In this document: piece after piece, positions 1 through 6,474 of the stretch
Numbering within the stretch: the first letter of the stretch is position 1
Layout: every line of letters begins with the position of its first letter
Position numbers and translations under genes: made by a program
Notes under the pieces: generated by a model
The model's database searches: none
Told to the model about the DNA's origin: nothing
The model's input: only the letters and a program-made list of their open reading frames with translations
DNA from: Solirubrobacter deserti
GTDB lineage: Bacteria > Actinomycetota > Thermoleophilia > Solirubrobacterales > Solirubrobacteraceae
Assembly (NCBI RefSeq): GCF_027587175.1
Contig: NZ_JAPCID010000024.1
Location: 1 to 40,193 of the forward strand
Direction: 5' to 3'
Length of the DNA stretch: 40,193 nt

Positions 1-774
1 GCGGGCCGGGGTGGGCGAAGACGAGCCGGGCCCCGCCGCGCCGGGCGCGGCCGGAGACCCCGGCGCCGGCCCCGCGCCGCCGAGAGCCGCGGCGGGGGCC
101 GGCGAGCTCGAGGTGGCACCGGCCATGCCGGAGGCGGACGGGAACTCGGCGCCCGCACCGGACGCGGCCGCGGCGGCCGGCGCGCTCGAGGCGGCAGCGG
201 CCACGCCGGACGTCGCCGGCTCGGTGGCCGGGCCCGCGGCGGCGGCGAAGGTCGCCGCGGCCGACGACGAGTTCGAGACGGCAGCGGCCGACTCCGAAGC
301 CGGCGCTGCCGCCGCGGAGCCGGGGGGCGCGGCGGGCGGCGACTCGGCCGCGCCGGACTCGCCCTGAGAGGCGGTGGCGGCGGTCAGGGACTCGGACTCC
401 GATGCCGGCTCGATCGTCGGAGCGGAACGGTCCGGACCGGCGGCGGGCGACATCGCGTCCGGAGCGGCGGCCGGGGACTCGGACTGCGCTGCGGGGTCGA
501 TCGTCGGAGCGGGACGGTCGGGACGGGGGTTGACGAGGCGGCCGACCGAGCGGGGCGGCGGTGGAGCGGCCCGGCGCGCGGCGATCAGCTGGGCGACCGC
601 GGCGTTGCCCGCGCTGCGTTGGAGAGCGGCGACGCGGGACGGCGTCAGCGGGCCGGGTGTCAGGGCTGAGGGCGGGGCTTCGAGAGCGACCGGCGAGGCG
701 GACTGCGGCGCGGGCGTCGGCGGGTCGACGGTGTGCGCGGACTCGGCGCCCGGCTCGGTCCGCGTGCCCGCCAC
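1..774 (-). CDS. GNAAVA-motif Ala/Pro-rich protein (C-terminus outside the window)
   Basis: This reading frame is open on the minus strand from a GTG at 774 down to the window edge; I checked it for stops by eye and found none. The N-terminal part contains the motif LQRSAGNAAVAQLIAARR at about residues 42-59. After that the protein is low-complexity Ala/Pro/Ser/Glu. The 'LQR-x-x-GN-x-AV' motif is known to me from N-termini of proteins encoded near DUF4157 proteins and extracellular contractile injection systems; assignment to such a system is inference because no sheath, tube or baseplate gene is in view. The start lies 3 nt after the stop of the upstream gene (778-1095), whose product has the same motif, so the two are probably co-transcribed paralogues. 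The C-terminal domain that would define function is missing. Confidence 0.6.
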   Translation of the reverse strand, partial: MAGTRTEPGAESAHTVDPPTPAPQSASPVALEAPPSALTPGPLTPSRVAALQRSAGNAAVAQLIAARRAAPPPPRSVGRLVNPRPDRPAPTIDPAAQSESPAAAPDAMSPAAGPDRSAPTIEPASESESLTAATASQGESGAAESPPAAPPGSAAAAPASESAAAVSNSSSAAATFAAAAGPATEPATSGVAAAASSAPAAAAASGAGAEFPSASGMAGATSSSPAPAAALGGAGPAPGSPAAPGAAGPGSSSPTPAR

Positions 775-777
775 GGG

Positions 778-1095
778 TTACTCCGGTAGCTCTTCGGGCA
801 GCGCGTCGGGGTCGGCGGCTTCGGGGCCTTCACCGGCCGTCTCGGGCGTGCTCGCCTCGGCGCTTTCCGGCCCCGATGCAGCTTCGGCGCCTTCCGGCCC
901 TGAGGCCTCGGCCTCGGCCGGCGCCTCCTCTTCTTCGAGCTCAGCCGGCGCGGCCTGGCGCGCGAGACGCGCCACGGCGGCGTTGCCGACGGCGGACGCC
1001 CACGCCAGGGAGCCGGGCTGCACCGGCATGACCGGCTCGGGTTTGCGGGCGCGCACTCCGGTGCGCCCGTCCTGCGACACGCGCTCGTGCTCCAT
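778..1095 (-). CDS. Small GNAAVA-motif acidic protein
   Basis: A 105-residue protein with an ATG start at 1095. Residues about 27-50 (WASAVGNAAVARLARQ) carry the same GN-AAVA motif as the next gene downstream. The remaining half is a low-complexity acidic tail of Glu, Ala, Pro and Ser with no recognisable domain. No signal peptide or membrane helix is visible. It could be a stand-alone copy of the N-terminal leader found on effectors of DUF4157/contractile-injection loci, or a chaperone or adaptor for such proteins; this is inference. It is followed after 3 nt by the paralogous partial gene. No strong Shine-Dalgarno sequence is seen before the start. Confidence 0.6.
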   Translation of the reverse strand: MEHERVSQDGRTGVRARKPEPVMPVQPGSLAWASAVGNAAVARLARQAAPAELEEEEAPAEAEASGPEGAEAASGPESAEASTPETAGEGPEAADPDALPEELPE

Positions 1096-1195
1096 GGCGC
1101 GACCGTAACCGCGGGGGGAGCCACACGTCTACCCCAATTGGTGAACGCACGTATACCGCGGTCGCGCGGCGCCGGCCCGTGTCAGCCCTGGGACC

Positions 1196-1495
1196 TCAGC
1201 TCGCCGGAGCCGAGCGCGACGACGAGGTCAGCCAGCGGTCGACGACGTAGCCGCCGAACGGCAGCACCGCGCCGAGCAGGATCAGCGCGGTGGTCTTTGT
1301 ATCCCACCCCTGATCGGGGCGCAGGTAGATGGCCATCGCGACGTAGGCGACGAACAGCGCGCCGTGCACGGGACCCATGACCGTGACCCCGGCCTCGAAG
1401 TCGGAGGTGCGCTTGAGGACGGACGCCACGAGCAGGATCAGGAAGCTGGTGGCCTCGGCGAGGGCGACGATTCGGAACGACTTGAGCGTGATCAC
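1196..1495 (-). CDS. DUF3817 integral membrane protein
   Basis: A 99-residue protein that looks like a complete DUF3817 domain: FRIVALAEATSFLILL at the N-terminus, then VMGPVHGALFVAYVAMAIYL, then a third hydrophobic stretch near residues 69-87. Three membrane helices are expected. The GTG start at 1495 lies 2 nt after the lutC stop, so it is the last gene of the enolase-lut operon and is probably translationally coupled. DUF3817 has no established biochemical role that I know; its position suggests either a passenger gene or a membrane partner of the lactate-oxidation proteins. Confidence 0.8.
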   Translation of the reverse strand: MITLKSFRIVALAEATSFLILLVASVLKRTSDFEAGVTVMGPVHGALFVAYVAMAIYLRPDQGWDTKTTALILLGAVLPFGGYVVDRWLTSSSRSAPAS

Positions 1496-1497
1496 GC

Positions 1498-2097
1498 CTA
1501 CAGGATGACGGCGAGCACGGCGAGCGGGCCGTGGACGCCGTAGGTGACGACCGCGTCGATGTCCGCGGACTTGCTCGGGCCGGACGCGAGGGAGAACGCG
1601 GACGGCAGACCGTCGGGGAAGAAGCGCGGGAGGTCGCGCAGGACGTCGCCGGGCGTCTCGACGAGCACGTCGCGCGGCACCGCCACGACGTGCAGCGGCG
1701 GGAGCAGCGAAGCGAGCCGCGTCTCGCGCTCACTGGGCGCGAGCAGGACCGTGCCCGTCGCCGCGCACGCCGCTCGAGCGAGCGTGACGCCGGCGTCCGC
1801 GCGCTCAGCCTGGTCGAGCGGCAGCCGCTCGATGTGGTCCGGCAACGCGAGCGCGTCGGTCGTGACCACCGCCGTGCGCACCTGCGCGAGCGCCGACAAC
1901 AACTCGTCGAGCGGGACGAGCCGACCGCGGATCGCGGTCAGCGCCTCGCCGAACCGCACTTCGAGCGCCCGCTCATCCGGAGGGAACCGCACACGCGGCA
2001 CGGCGTCGGGCGCCGGCGCTGGCGGGTGCGCCGTGGCCGGCGGCGCGGCGTCGGCAAGCCGCGCCTCGAGCCGCGCGAGAAACGCCTTCCGGTTCAA
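1498..2097 (-). CDS. lutC: LutC-type LUD-domain lactate utilisation protein
   Basis: A 199-residue LUD-domain protein. The N-terminus (NRKAFLARLEARL) and the body with segments VTTDALALPDHIERLP, ATGTVLLAPSERETRL, LPPLHVVAVPRDVLVE and the C-terminal SGPSKSADIDAVVTYGVHGP are typical of LutC/YkgG. LutC acts with LutA and LutB in iron-sulfur-dependent oxidation of L-lactate to pyruvate. I chose the TTG at 2097 because it overlaps the lutB stop (TTGA), in line with the other 4-nt overlaps in this operon, and because the residues upstream in this frame are an antisense-like Arg/Pro/Gly-rich extension with no family similarity. There is no later in-frame ATG that would keep the domain. Confidence 0.87.
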   Translation of the reverse strand: MNRKAFLARLEARLADAAPPATAHPPAPAPDAVPRVRFPPDERALEVRFGEALTAIRGRLVPLDELLSALAQVRTAVVTTDALALPDHIERLPLDQAERADAGVTLARAACAATGTVLLAPSERETRLASLLPPLHVVAVPRDVLVETPGDVLRDLPRFFPDGLPSAFSLASGPSKSADIDAVVTYGVHGPLAVLAVIL

Positions 2098-3488
2098 TCG
2101 AGCACCTCGCCGCGGGCCCAGCGAGTGCGGAACGTTGAGCCCTCCCGGCGGGGCAGCGTGCGGCCCTTCGCCCACTCGCGGAACGGGGGTGGGACGAGCG
2201 CCTGGGGCGGGCGCAGACCGGCCGGGGCCCCGGTGAGCGCGAACGCGCGCGGGCTCGACCAGGCGCGAGCCCACGCGCGCCACAACGCGCGCTCGGAGCC
2301 CGCGTGCTGGGCACGGCCCTCGAGCAGCAGCTCGTGCAGCGGGATCTTGACCGGGCACGCCTCCCAGCAGGCGCCGCACAGCGACGAGGCGTGCGAGAGC
2401 TCGTGGTTGCCGTCGCTCAGCAGCGGGACGATCACGGCGCCGATCGGGCCGGAGTAGACGTCGCCGTAGGCGTGGCCGCCGATCTGGCGGAAGACCGGGC
2501 AGGCGTTCAGGCAGGCGCCGCAGCGGATGCAGTTGAGCGCTTCCTGGCTCGGGCTGCCGAGAATCTTGGAGCGGCCGTTGTCGACGATCACGAGGTGCAG
2601 CTCCTCGGGCCCGTCCAGCTCGCTTTCACGCCGCGGCCCCGTCAGGCAGTTCACGTACGTCGGGAAGTTCACGCCCGAGCCGGCGCGGCCGAGCAGCGCG
2701 AGCAGCAGGTCCACCTCCGGCCAGTCGGCGACGACGCGCTCCATGCCCATCACCGCCACGTGCACCGGCGGCGCGCCCGACGTCAGCCGGCCGTTGCCCT
2801 CGTTGGTGACCATCACGAGCGTGCCGGTCGAGGCGACGGCGAGGTTGACGCCGGTGATGCCGAGGTCGGCGTCGAGGAAGCGCGGGCGGAGCGTGCGGCG
2901 GGCGAACGCGCACATCGCGTCCGGGTCCTCGCCGCCCTCGTAGCCCTCGGGCCGCAGCACGCGCACCCAGTCGGCCTGGGTCTTGTGCAGCGCGGGCCCG
3001 AGGATGTGCGCGGGCGGCTCGCCGTCGAGCTGCTGAGCCCACTCGCCGAGGTCGGTCTCGACCGCGGTCACGCCGACCTCGGCCAGCCGCGCGTTGAGCT
3101 GGATCTCCTCGGTGACCATCGACTTGGCCTTCACCGCGCGCGTCGCGCCGCGGCGCTGCGCGAGCTCGGTGATGTAGCCGGTGGCCTCATCGGCGTCGGC
3201 GGCGAAGAAGACGCGGCCGCCCGCGGCCTCGACGTTGTCGGCAAGTTGCCCGAGCAGCTCCGGCAGCCGGGTGATCGCCGCCGAGCGCAGCGAGCGCGCG
3301 GCCTCGCGCAGCTCCTCGGCGCCGGGCAGCGACTCGCGCAAACCCCGCCAGCGCCCGTCCATGTTGTCGGTGGAGCGCCGGATCGCGACCTGGAGGTGCC
3401 CGCTGCCCGCGAGCGCGGCCCGTTCGCGGTCGCGCAGGGAGGACGCGGGCGCGCCGCGCGTGCCGGCTTCGCGCACCAGGTCGGTCAC
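2094..3488 (-). CDS. lutB: LutB-type iron-sulfur lactate utilisation protein
   Basis: A 464-residue protein combining an N-terminal LUD domain with a C-terminal ferredoxin-like region. Two 4Fe-4S cluster motifs are visible: CIRCGACLNACPVF and CGACWEACPVKIP. The LUD part contains VTEEIQLNARLAEVG and SGTGxVN-like segments such as RAGSGVNFPTYVNCLTGPRR. LutB is the electron-transfer core of the LutABC lactate oxidation complex in the cytoplasm. The GTG start at 3488 overlaps the lutA stop (GTGA); the longer frame to 3599 reads back into lutA and is not credible. Stop at 2094 overlaps the lutC TTG start. Length and motifs are normal, so the protein looks functional. Confidence 0.9.
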   Translation of the reverse strand: MTDLVREAGTRGAPASSLRDRERAALAGSGHLQVAIRRSTDNMDGRWRGLRESLPGAEELREAARSLRSAAITRLPELLGQLADNVEAAGGRVFFAADADEATGYITELAQRRGATRAVKAKSMVTEEIQLNARLAEVGVTAVETDLGEWAQQLDGEPPAHILGPALHKTQADWVRVLRPEGYEGGEDPDAMCAFARRTLRPRFLDADLGITGVNLAVASTGTLVMVTNEGNGRLTSGAPPVHVAVMGMERVVADWPEVDLLLALLGRAGSGVNFPTYVNCLTGPRRESELDGPEELHLVIVDNGRSKILGSPSQEALNCIRCGACLNACPVFRQIGGHAYGDVYSGPIGAVIVPLLSDGNHELSHASSLCGACWEACPVKIPLHELLLEGRAQHAGSERALWRAWARAWSSPRAFALTGAPAGLRPPQALVPPPFREWAKGRTLPRREGSTFRTRWARGEVLD

Positions 3489-4195
3489 GGGCGCGTTCCC
3501 TCTTCGAGGATCTCCGCCAGGTGCCGCACCGGCGTCTTGACGCCGAGCTTCTCCAGCCGCCCGCGCAGGTGCATCAGGCACGACGGATCGGCTCCGCACA
3601 GCGCGTCCGCGCCGCCGAGCGTGCGCAGCTTCTCGTCGGCCATCGCGACCGACAGCTCAGGCGAGCGAACCGCGAACGTGCCGCCGAAGCCGCAGCAGCG
3701 CTGCTCATCCCAGTCCGCCAAGGACACGCCGTCCACGCGCGCGAGCGCGGCCCGCGGCTCCCCGCGCAGCCGCAGTTCCCGCAGCATGTGGCAGGAATCG
3801 TGATAGGCGACCGAGCAACGCCGCACCCGCCCGCGCAGCTCCCCGCCGTGCTCGGCCAGGAACTCGGACAACTCGTACAGCCGCGGCGCCACGGCCGCCA
3901 GCGCCGGGTCGTCGTCGAGCAGCCCGGCGGCGAAAGTCCGGACCATCGTCGTGCACGACCCCGCGGGCGCGACGTACGCGTCCACGTCCGCCGCCGCCAG
4001 CGCCCGCAGCGTCGAGCGCAGCACCGTCGCCGCCTCCTCGCGGTAGCCCGAGTTGAACGCGGGCTGCCCGCAGCACGTCTGCCCCTCCGGGAACACCACC
4101 TCGTGCCCGGCGCGCGCCAGCACGCGCGCCGTCGCCACGCCGACCTCGGGTGCGACGAGGTCGACGAGGCAGGTGACGAAGAGGCCGACCCTCAC
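3485..4195 (-). CDS. lutA: LutA-type CCG-domain (heterodisulfide reductase-like) protein
   Basis: A 236-residue protein starting VRVGLFVTCLVDLVAP. Both cysteine-rich CCG-type motifs are present: TCCGQPAFNSGY near residue 50 and QRCCGFGGTFA near residue 172, plus DSCHMLREL, which carries another conserved Cys. LutA is the CCG-domain subunit of the LutABC lactate utilisation system. The GTG start at 4195 overlaps the stop of the upstream oxidoreductase (GTGA), and its own stop overlaps the lutB start. The gene order lutA-lutB-lutC matches the known operon. Confidence 0.9.
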   Translation of the reverse strand: MRVGLFVTCLVDLVAPEVGVATARVLARAGHEVVFPEGQTCCGQPAFNSGYREEAATVLRSTLRALAAADVDAYVAPAGSCTTMVRTFAAGLLDDDPALAAVAPRLYELSEFLAEHGGELRGRVRRCSVAYHDSCHMLRELRLRGEPRAALARVDGVSLADWDEQRCCGFGGTFAVRSPELSVAMADEKLRTLGGADALCGADPSCLMHLRGRLEKLGVKTPVRHLAEILEEGTRP

Positions 4196-5139
4196 GTGTC
4201 GATGACGACCTTGCCCACGGCTCCGTTCTCGACCGCGTCGTGCGCGGCGCCCGTCTCGGCCAGCGGGAAGCGGTGCAGCGGCAGCAGCGTCAACGCTCCG
4301 GCCTCGACCGCCTTGGACACGCCGCCGATCGCGTCGTGCAGCGCGGGTTCCGGAATCGTGTAGAGCAGCATGAACCGCAGGCTCAGGTTGGCGCTCATCG
4401 CCGCGCGGATCGGCACCTCGGCCGAGGGTTGATCGGCGGCGTAGGTCATGATCGTCGCGTACGGGTTCGCCACCTCGAGGTCCAGCGCGAGGTTCGGCCC
4501 CAGCGCGACCTCGACGATCCGATCGACCTTGCCGATCTTCTCCGCCGCGCCGTCCTGGCGGTAGTTGACGATCACGTCCGCGGCGCCCGCCAGCTCGGCC
4601 TTCTCCGGCGACGACACCGTCGTCACCACCTCGGACGCGCCGCCCCACCTGGCCAGCTCGATCGCGGCGTGCCCCACGGCGCCCGCGCCGCCGTGCACCA
4701 GCACGCGCTGCCCCTCGATCGGCCCGTCGGAGAACAGGCAGTGGTAGGCCGTCAGCGCCGGCACGCCCAGCGACGCCCCGAGCTCGAAGGATGCGTCCCC
4801 GAGCGGCACGGCCTTCTCGACCGGCACGACCGTGTACTCGGCCGCGGTCCCCCACTGGGACTGCCAGGCGGCCAGGTACACCCACACGCGCTCGCCCTTC
4901 CACGCCTTGGCGACGCCCTCACCGACAGCCTCGATCACGCCCGCGCCGTCCTGCCCGGGCACCTGGAAGTCGAAGTTCAGCGAGCCGGTCGCGCCCGCGC
5001 GGAACTTCCAGTCGGTCGGGTTCACGCCGGCGACCGCCAGCCGCACCAGGACCTCGCCCGGCCCGGGCTGCGGCGTCGGCACCTCGCCGACCTCCAACAC
5101 GTCGGACCCGCCGGTCTGCGAGTAACGAGCGGCGATCAT
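4192..5139 (-). CDS. Zinc-independent MDR alcohol dehydrogenase / quinone oxidoreductase-like protein
   Basis: A 315-residue medium-chain dehydrogenase/reductase. The N-terminal GroES-like half has GPGEVLVRLAVAGVNPTDWK and the substrate-entry segment PGQDGAGVIEAVGEGV; the Rossmann half has VLVHGGAGAVGHAAIELARW, the NADPH-binding glycine motif. The zinc-binding cysteines of classical alcohol dehydrogenases are absent, as in quinone oxidoreductases. The ATG at 5139 overlaps the stop of the enolase-family gene (ATGA), and its stop overlaps lutA, so it is translated as part of the operon. It probably reduces an enone, quinone or keto intermediate using NADPH; the substrate is not deducible. Confidence 0.85.
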   Translation of the reverse strand: MIAARYSQTGGSDVLEVGEVPTPQPGPGEVLVRLAVAGVNPTDWKFRAGATGSLNFDFQVPGQDGAGVIEAVGEGVAKAWKGERVWVYLAAWQSQWGTAAEYTVVPVEKAVPLGDASFELGASLGVPALTAYHCLFSDGPIEGQRVLVHGGAGAVGHAAIELARWGGASEVVTTVSSPEKAELAGAADVIVNYRQDGAAEKIGKVDRIVEVALGPNLALDLEVANPYATIMTYAADQPSAEVPIRAAMSANLSLRFMLLYTIPEPALHDAIGGVSKAVEAGALTLLPLHRFPLAETGAAHDAVENGAVGKVVIDT

Positions 5140-6422
5140 TCGTCGAAGAACGGCTCGTCGGGCCGCGCGTACTCGCGCGCCAGCTCCAGGTTCAGCTTCA
5201 CGCCCAGCCCCGGCTTGTCCGGCACCTTCACCTTCCCCTGATCGATGACCGGCCCGTCGAACCCGACGGCCAGGTCGTTCCAGAACGGCACGCTCATCCC
5301 GTGCCACTCCAAGGCCAGGAAGTTCGGGATCGCCGCGCACACGTGCACGTTCGCGACCGTCCCGATCGGCGAGGCGATGCAGTGGGGCGCCATCGAGATG
5401 TAGTGCGTGTCGGCGTAGTCGGCGATCCGGCGCGTCTCCAGCAGCCCGCCCGTCTTCTGGGGATCGGGCGCGGCGATGTCCATCGCCCCGGTCTCGAACG
5501 CCTCGCGGAAGCCGTGCCGCATGTAGCCGTTCTCCCCGGTGGCGATCCGCGTAGACGTCGACTTGGTCACGCGCGCCAGCGCGGCCACGTTCTCCGGCGG
5601 CACCGGGTCCTCCAGCCACATCAGCCCGAGCGGCTCGAGCTCGTGCGCCAGCCGCTGCGCGTCCGCGACCTGGTAGCGCCAGTGACAGTCGAAGGCCACG
5701 TCCACCTCGTCCCCGACCGCGTCGATCACCGCCGCGGCCAGCTCGACCATGTACCTGACCTCGGCGCGCGACAGCGTCCCGGAGGCCGTGTCCTGCATGT
5801 ACGGCGTCGGGACGTCCAGGTCGAACTTCAGCGCGCTGAAGCCGAGGTCCGCGACCACCTGGCGCGCGCGCTCCGCGTACAGCTCCGGGGTGAAGACCTC
5901 GTCCGGGACGCCCTTGGCGTACGCGCGCCCGTGCTCGGGGTTGCGGATCGCGCCGACGGCCACCGCGTCCGGCCCTTCCTGCCCCCAGCGCGCCGGCCGC
6001 TCGACCATCGTCGCGTCCATCGAGTGCAGCGCCTCACCCGCGTGGCAGTCCGCGTACATGCGCACGGTGTCACGGAACTTGCCGCCGCCGAGCAGGCGGT
6101 AGATCGGCACGCCGTAGTGCTGGCCGACCAGGTCCCACAGCGCGGCCTCGATCCCCGAGATCGCGTTGTAGGCGATGCCCGCGACCGAGCCCGCGCCGGA
6201 GCACCCCCAGCGCAGCTTGGCCCACAGGCGGTCCACGTCGCGCGCGTCCTCGCCGATCAGCAACGGGGCGAGATCGCGGATGATCCCCGTCAGCCCGGGC
6301 GCGCCGAAGCACTCCCCGATCCCGCTCAGCCCTTCACCCTCGGCATCGATGCGCACGAAGGTCCAGTCGTAGTTCGCCTCGACGACGGCGGTGTGCACCC
6401 CGGTGATCCTCATCACCGCCAT
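5136..6422 (-). CDS. Enolase-superfamily acid-sugar dehydratase (mandelate racemase/muconate lactonising family)
   Basis: A 428-residue enolase-superfamily enzyme with an N-terminal capping domain and a C-terminal TIM barrel. Visible catalytic features are K199-F-D201, the metal ligand D245 in DCHWRY, E271 in LEDPVPPEN, E297 in GENGY, and H347 in APHCIASP, followed by E372 in LEWHG. The D-x-H at the first metal ligand (D245/H247) is typical of gluconate, galactonate or mannonate dehydratase groups rather than racemases. It probably abstracts a proton from, and dehydrates, an aldonic acid to a 2-keto-3-deoxy acid. It is the first gene of the operon. The ATG at 6422 is used; an alternative ATG lies three codons in. 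A hairpin just upstream separates it from the peptidase gene. Confidence 0.85.
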   Translation of the reverse strand: MAVMRITGVHTAVVEANYDWTFVRIDAEGEGLSGIGECFGAPGLTGIIRDLAPLLIGEDARDVDRLWAKLRWGCSGAGSVAGIAYNAISGIEAALWDLVGQHYGVPIYRLLGGGKFRDTVRMYADCHAGEALHSMDATMVERPARWGQEGPDAVAVGAIRNPEHGRAYAKGVPDEVFTPELYAERARQVVADLGFSALKFDLDVPTPYMQDTASGTLSRAEVRYMVELAAAVIDAVGDEVDVAFDCHWRYQVADAQRLAHELEPLGLMWLEDPVPPENVAALARVTKSTSTRIATGENGYMRHGFREAFETGAMDIAAPDPQKTGGLLETRRIADYADTHYISMAPHCIASPIGTVANVHVCAAIPNFLALEWHGMSVPFWNDLAVGFDGPVIDQGKVKVPDKPGLGVKLNLELAREYARPDEPFFDE

Positions 6423-6437
6423 CGTCTCAAACCCGTG

Positions 6438-6466
6438 CGGGGCGCCGCCGCAACAGCGGCGCCCCG
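6438..6466 (-). terminator. Hairpin after the M14 peptidase gene
   Basis: A perfect 11-bp inverted repeat, CGGGGCGCCGC (6438-6448) and GCGGCGCCCCG (6456-6466), with a 7-nt loop. It lies 8 nt after the peptidase stop codon on the minus strand and 16 nt before the start of the enolase-family gene. Only a short TTT follows on the minus strand, so it is a terminator-like hairpin rather than a textbook intrinsic terminator. Confidence 0.55.
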
Positions 6467-6474
6467 TCAGATCT

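Noticed and set aside
11-1108. Two plus-strand Ala/Ser/Gly-rich open frames
   Set aside because: The minus frames carry the GNAAVA motif and fit a start-stop arrangement; the plus frames are low complexity only.
2098-2379. Longer N-terminus for lutC
   Set aside because: Reads through lutB in another frame and gives an Arg/Pro-rich sequence unlike the family.
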